Source: an uncultured Prevotellaceae bacterium
GTDB taxonomy: Bacteria > Bacteroidota > Bacteroidia > Bacteroidales > Bacteroidaceae
Direction of reading: 5' to 3'
DNA: 17,281 nt
NCBI GenBank assembly: GCA_905202115.1
Contig: CAJKQZ010000037.1
Coordinates: forward strand, 1 to 17,281
Under the pieces are notes generated by a model. That model did no database searches and had not been told where the DNA came from. It worked only from the letters and a program-made list of their open reading frames with translations. Positions 1 through 7,386 of the stretch are shown here, in pieces. The position numbers and the translations under genes are program-made. Each line of letters begins with the position of its first letter. Positions within the stretch are counted from its first letter, which is position 1.

Positions 1-60
1 GCTATATATACACCTGCTGATTCACAAGTACTTGGCAGGTGACCGTTTTTGTCTGTAAAA
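1..60 (-). repeat. Dispersed intergenic repeat, copy A (inverted, cut by window edge)
   Basis: Read on the minus strand, this stretch matches the 60-bp core at 14822-14881 with about 9 mismatches, and the core at 17201-17260 equally well. It keeps the near-identical start CAGACAAAAACGGTCA and the end TATAnnTAGC. Only this copy has a perfect 7-bp stem (CACCTGC/GCAGGTG) around the palindrome CAAGTACTTG. In the other copies the core is followed by a palindromic unit. Here that unit would lie left of base 1 and is not visible. The copy sits downstream of the AmpG-like gene. I did not see a clear intrinsic terminator between that gene and the repeat. Confidence 0.85.
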
Positions 61-123
61 CTCTTTGATATAGCGCCTCCTATTTTTACTTATAGAAACA
101 GCCTTTAATACGGAAATATAGTT

Positions 124-1425
124 TTATTCTTTTGGGGATTCAGATGATTTTTTTCCGAATTCAGGATCGATACGAACGAAGTATGATACGGCAACAGTTG
201 CAACGCACGCAATAGTTACCAGAATGAAGAAATGTGTATATCCTATGCTTTCCTGCAACCAGCCGGCAATCATTCCGGGAATCATCATGCCTAAAGCCAT
301 GAAAGCGGTGCAGATTGCATAATGCGCTGTTTTGCTTTCGCCACGCGCGTAGTATATAAGGAAAAGCATGTAGGCTGTAAATCCGAAGCCGTAACCGAAT
401 TGTTCAAAGAAAATGAGTATGTTTATCAGCAACAGACTATCCGGTTGTGCAACACTCATGTATACATATACAAGGTCGGGAATCGAGATACTGCATACCA
501 TAGGCCACAGCCAGCGCTTCAATCCTCCGCGCGCAGCTGCCAATCCTCCGAGTATTCCACCCAATGTCAGTCCTATTACCCCTACGGTTCCTTGTGTAAG
601 ACCCAATTCGGCTGTTGACAACCCAATCCCGCCTACCGAACGCTTGTCGATGAGAAACATCGGACATATTTTAACGAGCAGAGCTTCGGGCAAACGATAT
701 AAAAGCATGAATATTATCGAAATTGCGGCATGAGGCTTTCGGAAAAACGAAACGAATGTGTTTATAAAGTCTTTTCCAATGTCGGAAACCTTGCTGCCTG
801 TAGGACGGTCGGTTGCAGGGCGTGGAAGAATGAACTTATGGTATAGGAACAATGCTATGAATAGTCCCGCAACAGCGTAGAACGTTATACTCCAGGCATA
901 AGCCACTTTCCTGGTGTACAACTCCAGGAAACCTGCTATTGCAATCAATAATCCTTGCCCGAAAATGGTTGCAATGCGGTAGAATGTAGAGCGTATACCT
1001 ACAAACAGGGCCTGTTCGTGCGTGTCGAGCCCGAGCATGTAAAATCCGTCGGCAGCGATGTCGTGTGTAGCGCTGCTGAATGCAATAAGCCAGAAAAAAG
1101 CAAGAGTAGCCTGGATTGTCGGACTTGTATTCAATGTGAAAGCAATGCCGGCCAGTCCCGCACCTATAAGAAGCTGCATGGCCCATATCCACCAGCGTTT
1201 GGTTTTTATCAGGTCAACGAGCGGACTCCAGAAGGGTTTTATAACCCACGGCAGATACAGCCAGCTCGTATATAGAGCCGCTTCTGTATTCGAGACCCCA
1301 AGCCGTTTGTACATTACTACGGCGATAGTCATGACTATGACATAAGGAATGCCTTCTGCAAAATATAATGAGGGAATCCATGCCCACGGCGAAACTTTTT
1401 GTCCGGCTGTTGCTGCTTTATTCAT
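124..1425 (-). CDS. AmpG-like MFS permease (probable muropeptide importer)
   Basis: This is a 433-aa polytopic inner-membrane protein with about 12-14 hydrophobic segments. The start (SLYFAEGIPY at residues 19-28, then a WVIKPFWSPLVD stretch near 60-71 and a basic loop KTKRWW) and the C-terminal half (EQFGYGFGFTAYM, then ARGESKTAHYAICTAFMALG) are typical of the AmpG/PAT branch of the major facilitator superfamily. AmpG proteins bring GlcNAc-anhydroMurNAc peptides into the cytoplasm for cell-wall recycling. The start ATG overlaps the end of the SpoIID-like gene by 8 bp, so the two are very likely co-transcribed and translationally coupled. Linking the transporter to a SpoIID-like cell-wall protein supports a peptidoglycan substrate. 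Family membership is fairly sure. The exact substrate is inferred, and other PAT-family cargo cannot be excluded. Confidence 0.8.
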   Translation of the reverse strand: MNKAATAGQKVSPWAWIPSLYFAEGIPYVIVMTIAVVMYKRLGVSNTEAALYTSWLYLPWVIKPFWSPLVDLIKTKRWWIWAMQLLIGAGLAGIAFTLNTSPTIQATLAFFWLIAFSSATHDIAADGFYMLGLDTHEQALFVGIRSTFYRIATIFGQGLLIAIAGFLELYTRKVAYAWSITFYAVAGLFIALFLYHKFILPRPATDRPTGSKVSDIGKDFINTFVSFFRKPHAAISIIFMLLYRLPEALLVKICPMFLIDKRSVGGIGLSTAELGLTQGTVGVIGLTLGGILGGLAAARGGLKRWLWPMVCSISIPDLVYVYMSVAQPDSLLLINILIFFEQFGYGFGFTAYMLFLIYYARGESKTAHYAICTAFMALGMMIPGMIAGWLQESIGYTHFFILVTIACVATVAVSYFVRIDPEFGKKSSESPKE

Positions 1426-2827
1426 ATATCTTTGTTATTTCGGAGTTTTTGTAATAATGTTTCAGAATTGTTTTATAATCATGGCCTTTCGCGGCCATTA
1501 CAGCGGCACCTATCTGGCACATGCCGACACCATGTCCCCAGCCGGCTCCGGTTATTTTGAATTTGGACGGAATTCCGTTCTCCGATAAATCTAAGCATTC
1601 CACGACAAAAGCGGAACTCATAAGATGAGAGGGCGATAAGGCCCTGCGTATTTCGAGCTCCTTTCCGATTGTTATGGTTCGTTTCTCGCCATGTATGCGA
1701 AGCTCTATTATACGACCGCTATGTCCTCTTTTTACAGGGACGATATCTATGATTTTCCCGAAATTGACGTTCAATTTGCCTGAAACGAGCGAGGAAAGTT
1801 CGTCTTGCGTATAAATAACATGCCAACGGTAAAAATCTTTCGTTTCGAAATCGTAATCATTCAATACCTGCGACAAGATTTCTTCATCTCTGGTATTACA
1901 AAACGCCTCGGGTGATGCCATTATCCATTTTCTTGCTTCGCTTTCAACGGTAAGATCCGGCAGAACACAAGCTTTTTCGGGACTTTCGGCTTTGTCGTAA
2001 ACAGGCGAAAGGTATTCTTCGTCGTGGTTGTCCCAGCAGGTGGAAAAAGATTCCGTAATCCCTCCGCAGCATTTAGAGAAACGTGCGTCGCACACGTTAC
2101 CGCCGAACGTAAGAACCTCACCGCGTGTCGACATGACGGCCTCCCGCACTCTGTTTGACTGAGCCCGCGTTATTCCTTCGTATCTTTGACAATGGTCGTC
2201 GGCACATACGTCGAAATTTTTATGGGAGTCGTTTTCATACCATTTGATATGATGATTTTTCGAAACAGATTCTGTTGCTTCTTTATCTTTCGGTTCGTTG
2301 GTAATACAGGGATTTTCGTGAATGCATGGCTTTTGTATTGCTTCTTTCCTATGGAGAAGTATTCTCATAAGCCAACTTCTTGAAACTACGGCTTGTGTCC
2401 TTAGATATTCAAGCGATGAAGTGGCGCTCATCTCGCTTGAAATAACGCTTGTAAGATATTCCTCGATGTCAATGTCGTTTATGGCAGTAAGCGTTCCGTT
2501 TTCGAAATTTATTCTCAGGGTTCCCCGAAATGTTTCCTGCTCCTTACGCTCCCAGTGAAACTGTTTGCCTATGGCTACGTCTTCGAGCGTGAATGTCGAG
2601 TCGGGATTTTTGGGACTGAATTCTATTTCCGAAAGCTTTTTCCCATTCCAAACCATTGAATCTTCGGAAACCGTTGCTTTTTGTTCTCCGGAAACTTCTA
2701 TCGTTTCGTTGTTTGTGTCTTTCTTTCTGCAAAAGAATACGCCGTTGAGTATGAACGAAATTTTCTTGTCGCTCATAATTCCGACGCAGACTGTTTGAGG
2801 AATGTTTTTTTCGCTTACGCTTCTCAT
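1418..2827 (-). CDS. SpoIID/LytB-domain protein (putative peptidoglycan lytic enzyme)
   Basis: This 469-aa protein carries a SpoIID/LytB domain. Visible family marks are an N-terminal VGI...ISFILNG strand pair (residues 15-29), the segment IEEYLTSVISSEMS (121-134) with the glutamate expected to be catalytic (E132), CADDHCQRY (208-216) matching the Cys/His cluster of clostridial SpoIID, CCGG (253-256), and the terminal GWGHGVGMCQIGA (429-441). SpoIID of endospore formers is a lytic transglycosylase that cuts glycan strands stripped of stem peptides. This organism is not expected to sporulate. No signal peptide or membrane anchor is evident from the chosen ATG, and the conserved VGI strand starts only about 14 residues in, so a longer secretory leader is unlikely. 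The protein may act in the cytoplasm on imported fragments, which is inference. It lies 5 bp after the fusion gene and overlaps the AmpG-like gene by 8 bp. The family is clear; its activity here is not. Confidence 0.85.
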   Translation of the reverse strand: MRSVSEKNIPQTVCVGIMSDKKISFILNGVFFCRKKDTNNETIEVSGEQKATVSEDSMVWNGKKLSEIEFSPKNPDSTFTLEDVAIGKQFHWERKEQETFRGTLRINFENGTLTAINDIDIEEYLTSVISSEMSATSSLEYLRTQAVVSRSWLMRILLHRKEAIQKPCIHENPCITNEPKDKEATESVSKNHHIKWYENDSHKNFDVCADDHCQRYEGITRAQSNRVREAVMSTRGEVLTFGGNVCDARFSKCCGGITESFSTCWDNHDEEYLSPVYDKAESPEKACVLPDLTVESEARKWIMASPEAFCNTRDEEILSQVLNDYDFETKDFYRWHVIYTQDELSSLVSGKLNVNFGKIIDIVPVKRGHSGRIIELRIHGEKRTITIGKELEIRRALSPSHLMSSAFVVECLDLSENGIPSKFKITGAGWGHGVGMCQIGAAVMAAKGHDYKTILKHYYKNSEITKIYE

Positions 2828-2832
2828 TTTTC

Positions 2833-5295
2833 CTATAAGCTTTCTTTTGCGTACAGTTCGCGTCCTATCTTTTCAATGTCTTCTTTTGAAATAGTCACTT
2901 CTTTCAATATAGACACGGCTTTTTCGGGAGTCAGTCTTTCGAAATCTTCTTTTCGGGGAGTTATCAAAAGCCCGCACATATCCACAGACCCCGGACTTAT
3001 TATGAATTGTTCGTCGCCTTGTGCGGAATAACATTCCGGACGTAGTTTCTTGCGTAAGAAAATTACCGTTACGAGTTTTTCGTTTTCGTTCCACGAAATA
3101 ACGTTCATGGGATATTCTACGCCGTCTATTTTTCCGTTAAGTACGGAGTATAGTTTGTTGAAGAGATATACGCTTCGTTTATCGGTGTTTGCTACTATTG
3201 CTACTGCGGGGCAGGCGTAGCTTGTTATTTCATAAATACCTTCGCCTTCTGTTGCGTTGTCGGGAGTATAGAGTGCTTTGCTGTCAAGCGAATACTTGTT
3301 CCAGTCTTTCTCGAGAGGCATTACACCTCGTGCGCCTGCCTGAAAGTGCATGTGGTCTGGGGCAGAGGCTCCTGAAGTCGGACCATTGTAGAAAACGACG
3401 AAGTCTGATAATGATTTTGCTATGTTTACGAGAGTGTGGTATCGTCCTCCGATGCTTTGCGGTTCGTGAAAGCGCGACGTTACAGTGATATGGTTCGGAA
3501 GAATGGGGAAGGGATTTATAAGAACTTGGTATCTTTCTTCTACCGGCAGGTTTATCTGTTCTTTAGGACGGTTGTTGTCGCAAAGGAAACACGGACGTTT
3601 GCTTATGGAACGTTTATCTACTTTTGCTCCTGTAGAAACTATTCGTGCGGGATTGAACTGGGCTGTTAGGCTTACATTTCCTATAGAAAGATTTCTTGTC
3701 TGAACATTTTTCAATTGTTCAAATCGGGTATCAACCTCTTTCCAGCATTTAAGCTGTTTGTTGAAGAAATTTATTGTTTCGTTTTGTTTTACATGATGTT
3801 GGCGAAGAATGTTCAGCTTCCTGCGCTTGTTTATTTCTTCTGCTCGCAGACTGTTCTTGTATGCGTTGTTCTTGTTCGTCTTTACCTGCGAAAGCGCTGC
3901 GTCTGAGTTTCCTTCCCACCGTCGGCACAGATAAACAACATCGAATATTCGTGCAATGTAATATTCTCTTGAAAAAACAAGTCCCAATGCGTAATCTTCG
4001 CCATAGGAAGTGTTGGGGACGCCTGTTTTTCTGAGAATCGGAGTATAGAATGCCCGCGGAGCACCCAACCCGTTTATGCGCAATGCATTGTTACGGCCGT
4101 TTTCGGAGGTCCATTCCTTGTGGTCGATTATTCCAGGCGGAAGCGTATTGAGTTTGAAGTCTACCATACGGTAGCTTCCTATTACCATTGCCGCGTGTGT
4201 GCGGTAGAACTTGTTTACTATCGTTTGCAGAGTGTTTTCGTCGGCATAAAGGTCGTCGCTGTCGAGCTGTACGGCAAAGCGGCCGCATTTTTTATTCTTT
4301 ACAGCCAGTTCCCAGCAGCCGCCTATTCCGAGGTCTGTACGTTTCGGTATGATATGTACTAACTGTTTGTTTGACGAGAGCTGTTTGAGGACATCGGTGG
4401 TACCGTCTGTGGAGTGATTGTCCACTACTATCACGTTGAAAGGGAATTTCGTCTTTTGCGAAAGAGCGCTTTCCACGGCATCCTTTACGGTTTTGACGCG
4501 ATTGCGCACAGGAATGATTACCGAGGCTTCGCATTCGAATGCTTCTTTTGTGAAATCCACTCTTTTTGCTTCGTATGGCGGGATGAAGGCGTTTATTTCT
4601 TTGAGATATTCGGTGAATGCCCGTTCCATTTCGATTTGCCGCCTGCGGTTGCGGGGGTCTACATAGTCGAATTGTTTCTGTCCGCTCAGACGCAGGTCGG
4701 TTTCTATTTCGTCATAAAGATATTCGTCTATGCGGACTATCGGGTGCTTTTTACCGGCAAACAGTCTGAAGTCATAAAATCCGGCATACTGATAACGGGA
4801 AGCTGTGTGCGCCTTGAGATATTCTTCTAAGGATTTTACGCTGATAAGTAACAGGGAACCGAAGTCGAAATCGTCAGTGACGCTTCCTTCCGTATAGTCG
4901 ATGAGCGGGTGTTCCTCGCGTACACCGTTTTTAACGTCGTAATGATTGGCAAATACGATTGCTGCGTTAGTGCGCTCGGCCGTTTCCACCATAGTCTGTA
5001 ATGATTTCTCGGCCAATTTCATTGCCGACGCCTTTTTAAACCATAATATATATGGTGTGTCGGTATGTTTTAATATTTTTACTAATGTGTCGGTCGACTC
5101 GGGGCTCTTTACAGTAAAAAAAGGTGTTGAATCCTTATTCTCATTGTCGTTTTTACTTAGCGCTTGTGTGTCGCCGATTATTTTTATTGAACAGACAGGC
5201 TGTTTATAGCCGTTCTTTCTAAATTCGTCAATGTTTTGTGCGGTAACTTCCGAAGCGTTGGAAATTATATAGCACTTTATTTTTTTGTTAATCAT
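2833..5295 (-). CDS. Glycosyltransferase family 2 / HIT-GalT-like nucleotidyltransferase fusion
   Basis: This 820-aa protein has three recognisable parts. Residues 1-245 look like a degenerate GT-A type domain (YILWFKKASAM near 82-92, NHYD at 117-120, DDFDFGSLLL at 141-150) without an obvious metal-binding DxD. Residues 256-460 form a complete family 2 glycosyltransferase: VIIPVRNR (259-266), VVDNHSTDGT (290-299), the DSDD metal site (345-348) and GED (432-434). Residues 530-775 resemble the DUF4922/Ap4A phosphorylase/GDP-glucose phosphorylase branch of the HIT superfamily. That part has CFLC (569-572), NPFPILPNHITV (594-605), NGPTSGASAPD (637-647) and the HMHFQ triad-like motif (648-652) for nucleotidyl transfer. 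No signal peptide or membrane segment is seen, so it is probably cytoplasmic. It is the first gene of an operon with a SpoIID-like protein and an AmpG-like permease. A role in handling recycled cell-wall sugars through sugar-nucleotide chemistry is an inference; the substrate is unknown. Confidence 0.8.
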   Translation of the reverse strand: MINKKIKCYIISNASEVTAQNIDEFRKNGYKQPVCSIKIIGDTQALSKNDNENKDSTPFFTVKSPESTDTLVKILKHTDTPYILWFKKASAMKLAEKSLQTMVETAERTNAAIVFANHYDVKNGVREEHPLIDYTEGSVTDDFDFGSLLLISVKSLEEYLKAHTASRYQYAGFYDFRLFAGKKHPIVRIDEYLYDEIETDLRLSGQKQFDYVDPRNRRRQIEMERAFTEYLKEINAFIPPYEAKRVDFTKEAFECEASVIIPVRNRVKTVKDAVESALSQKTKFPFNVIVVDNHSTDGTTDVLKQLSSNKQLVHIIPKRTDLGIGGCWELAVKNKKCGRFAVQLDSDDLYADENTLQTIVNKFYRTHAAMVIGSYRMVDFKLNTLPPGIIDHKEWTSENGRNNALRINGLGAPRAFYTPILRKTGVPNTSYGEDYALGLVFSREYYIARIFDVVYLCRRWEGNSDAALSQVKTNKNNAYKNSLRAEEINKRRKLNILRQHHVKQNETINFFNKQLKCWKEVDTRFEQLKNVQTRNLSIGNVSLTAQFNPARIVSTGAKVDKRSISKRPCFLCDNNRPKEQINLPVEERYQVLINPFPILPNHITVTSRFHEPQSIGGRYHTLVNIAKSLSDFVVFYNGPTSGASAPDHMHFQAGARGVMPLEKDWNKYSLDSKALYTPDNATEGEGIYEITSYACPAVAIVANTDKRSVYLFNKLYSVLNGKIDGVEYPMNVISWNENEKLVTVIFLRKKLRPECYSAQGDEQFIISPGSVDMCGLLITPRKEDFERLTPEKAVSILKEVTISKEDIEKIGRELYAKESL

Positions 5296-5329
5296 TGTTT
5301 ATTTAGGCGGTTGTGTATAATTTATCTGA

Positions 5330-5363
5330 CAAAGTTAATGTTTTTAATACGAAATGGTATAAA
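5330..5363 (-). promoter_or_regulatory. Putative promoter of the fusion/SpoIID/AmpG operon
   Basis: On the minus strand a perfect Bacteroidetes -7 box TAACTTTG (5337-5330) lies about 35 bp upstream of the 820-aa gene's ATG. A TTTA 22 bp further upstream (5363-5360) could serve as the -33 box, whose consensus is TTTG. The predicted leader is about 25-30 nt. The -7 match is exact, while the -33 match and spacing are only approximate. Confidence 0.5.
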
Positions 5364-5482
5364 GACGAGGATTTAATTAGCGTCTTTGCATTTATACTCG
5401 GAAAAAACAATACGGTTCCCATAGCAAATAAAAGTTATCGGATTTGTATCTAATCCGTACGGTGAAAACGGCATTTTTTGTC

Positions 5483-5511
5483 GACCTGACATTTTGTCAG
5501 GTCATTTTTTT
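5483..5511 (+). terminator. Orphan Rho-independent terminator, plus strand
   Basis: A perfect 8-bp stem GACCTGAC/GTCAGGTC with a five-base ATTTT loop (5483-5503) is followed by ATTTTTTT. The U-tract is on the plus strand only. No plus-strand coding gene lies upstream, because the neighbouring operon reads away. Either an unannotated plus-strand transcript ends here, or the hairpin belongs to the adjacent mobile-looking repeat, whose left 16-bp inverted repeat it contains. Confidence 0.55.
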
Positions 5512-5662
5512 CATAAAGGCAAAAAGAGCCCGAAAAATTATCTCAGACATATTTTAAAATATCTCAGAGATAATTCAAAATATGTCTGAGATAATTTTTT
5601 CTACAAGCGGGAAGTTTTTTTCCGCGTACTGGAGGGAGGTTCGGGCACCTGACAAAATGTCA
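5487..5662. repeat. MITE-like element with nested inverted repeats (copy D of palindromic unit)
   Basis: A 16-bp perfect inverted repeat (TGACATTTTGTCAGGT at 5487-5502 and its reverse complement at 5647-5662) encloses about 144 bp. Inside, perfect 23-bp arms (5533-5555 and 5577-5599, built around ATCTCAGACATA) flank a 21-bp spacer that is itself a diverged copy of the same unit. To the right, GCGGGAAGTTTTTTT and a CGCGTAC (5607-5629) recur almost unchanged at 14956-14977, after the palindrome of copy B. No ORF is present and no target duplication was found. It resembles a miniature non-autonomous element, but its mobility is unproven. Confidence 0.65.
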
Positions 5663-5762
5663 TGTTCTGAAAAGTCCAATACCGGTTCCGGCGTTACGGC
5701 GACAGGGATAAGGCGTGTGTTTTTTCCGACAGGCAGCGCGGAAGCAATAACTTGAGAAAAAT

Positions 5763-5798
5763 AAATAAAAACGCCGTATAGATTTTACTTATACGGCG
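5763..5798 (-). terminator. Rho-independent terminator of the MFS exporter gene
   Basis: On the minus strand a 9-bp stem CGCCGTATA/TATACGGCG (5798-5772) with a 9-nt loop is followed by TTTTTATTT. It lies about 85 bp downstream of the stop of the MFS gene at 5882 and fits as its terminator. Nothing else is recognisable between 5663 and 5762. Confidence 0.8.
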
Positions 5799-5881
5799 CT
5801 TTGACACATTCAACGGTGTAAAGATTTTTCAAGAGACGAATTTCTTACTTTATAAAAAGAAGAGTGAGCGGTATGGCGTTT

Positions 5882-7201
5882 CTATTCGAGGCGATTCTTG
5901 ATATAATGAGGTATGACTACTTTATGGAAAAATAAGGTGGAAATCACACAAAGTAATGCTCCTACGAGATATACGCGTCCGAACGACGAGTGTTCGGCAA
6001 TAAGTCCGCTCGTAACCAAACCGATACCTATTCCTGCGTCCCAGGCCGTTAGGTAGGTGCTTGTTGCTGTGGCCCTGCGGTTGTGGGGAGCGAGAGATAT
6101 GAATAAAGTGTTGTATGCGGGGAAAAGCATACCGAAGCCGATACCTTGTAACAGCGGAACGGTGAAAAATACGACGCAGGCAACAATACGGTTTAATGAA
6201 ACTATGTGTTCGCAGGAAGCGAGCAATGCAAAAGCAAGTATTATGAGATACAGACCATAGCAAATGGTGCGTGTTACGAATCCCCTGTCGACCATTTTCC
6301 CCGAAAAAAGGCGTGAAACACCCATGCCCACAGCCATAAAGGTGAAGTATAGGCCAGGCTCTACGTTCAACGTCATCTGGCGCACGTACATGGCAACGAA
6401 ATTGGTAGTCGCTCCGTAAGGTATCGACAGCAATAACAGAGAAATGCTTGCAGGAATGCCGTGCAGAAGAATGAAACGGTCTAATTTTATTAGCGGCGAT
6501 TTTGTTTTATAATCATTAATTGTATCCGTAGTTCGGGAAACCGTGCAAGAGGATAGGGGAGCATTGCTTTTTTGAGCGTGTACGGCTTCATTTACAGAGT
6601 TATTGCTATCGCTGTGTCCCGAATCGGTTGTTGCAATCTTCTTTTTTTGCCTGATTTGAGTGGCTGCAATGAAACCGATGAAGCAAACGGTAAGACTCAT
6701 GGTGAATATGGCATCATATGCAAAGTGCCTTTTCATAAGTAATCCTGCCATAGGGCCAATGCTCATCGCAATGTTGTTCGTAAGTCCGTAATATCCCAGT
6801 CCTTCTCCGCGTCTAGACGACGGCATGATGTCGACGACCAGCGTATTTCCGCCAACGCTTTGAGCCCCGAACGATACACCGTGTGCAATACGTAGGATTA
6901 TGAACATTGTTAGCGAGGCGCACACTATATATCCGGCAAAAATAGACATGAAAAAGAAATAAGCCGTAAGATACAAAGGCTTGCGGCGGAATGTGTCGAG
7001 CAGATATCCGGAAAATGGACGGAATGTAAGTGCGGCAACAGTGAAAAGGCACAAAACAATGCCTATTTTACTTTCGCTGCAGGCAAAACGCTCTTCCAAG
7101 TAAAAAGGCAATAGCGGCATTGTGGACCAAAAGCCGAACATCTGCATGAAATTTGCAATGACAATGGCAATGTAACTTTTTGTAAACAGTTTGTCTTTCA
7201 T
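5882..7201 (-). CDS. MFS transporter, DHA1-like, probable efflux
   Basis: This 439-aa membrane protein has about 12 hydrophobic segments, the usual size for the family. Motif A sits in the loop after helix 2 (RPFSGYLLDTFRRKPL, residues 61-76), a motif B-like RIAHG at 104-108, and a motif C-like GPMAG at 149-153, which is characteristic of drug/proton antiporters. A hydrophilic central loop (about 188-235, rich in Ser, Asn and Lys) separates two six-helix halves. It appears monocistronic: a terminator follows it, and the pheS terminator precedes it. I saw no clear TAnnTTTG box in the 180 bp upstream. The substrate (drug, sugar or metabolite) cannot be told from sequence. No regulator gene is adjacent. 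Confidence 0.8.
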   Translation of the reverse strand: MKDKLFTKSYIAIVIANFMQMFGFWSTMPLLPFYLEERFACSESKIGIVLCLFTVAALTFRPFSGYLLDTFRRKPLYLTAYFFFMSIFAGYIVCASLTMFIILRIAHGVSFGAQSVGGNTLVVDIMPSSRRGEGLGYYGLTNNIAMSIGPMAGLLMKRHFAYDAIFTMSLTVCFIGFIAATQIRQKKKIATTDSGHSDSNNSVNEAVHAQKSNAPLSSCTVSRTTDTINDYKTKSPLIKLDRFILLHGIPASISLLLLSIPYGATTNFVAMYVRQMTLNVEPGLYFTFMAVGMGVSRLFSGKMVDRGFVTRTICYGLYLIILAFALLASCEHIVSLNRIVACVVFFTVPLLQGIGFGMLFPAYNTLFISLAPHNRRATATSTYLTAWDAGIGIGLVTSGLIAEHSSFGRVYLVGALLCVISTLFFHKVVIPHYIKNRLE

Positions 7202-7350
7202 CGTATTGCTGTTATTTCTTGAATTCTTTTGTATAATAATATTTCTGTGCTGTCAGAATCATTATGCTTGATTATGTGCGTCGCGTTTCTTTGAAAGAAT
7301 GTTTATGTACAACAGAAATAATATGATTTTTATGGATAACGGAGTTGCTT

Positions 7351-7380
7351 AAAAAAGCCTTGCCAAAATGGCAAGGCTTT
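7351..7380 (-). terminator. Rho-independent terminator of pheS
   Basis: On the minus strand a 12-bp stem AAAGCCTTGCCA/TGGCAAGGCTTT (7380-7354, 3-nt loop) runs into TTTTTT. It starts only about 7 bp after the pheS stop codon and should separate pheS from the MFS gene behind it. Confidence 0.9.
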
Positions 7381-7386
7381 GCTTTA

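Noticed and set aside
124..1425. Possible call as a sugar or drug MFS transporter
   Set aside because: The EGIPY, KPFWSP and QFGYGFGFTAYM segments and the cell-wall gene neighbours fit the AmpG/PAT branch better than general sugar or drug carriers.
4414..4830. Plus-strand open frame of 138 codons opposite the glycosyltransferase fusion
   Set aside because: It is an antisense shadow inside the GT2 region, and the minus-strand frame carries clear conserved motifs throughout.
5533..5629. CRISPR-like short repeats
   Set aside because: The recurring units are inverted and palindromic, with no regularly spaced direct repeats or spacers and no cas genes.
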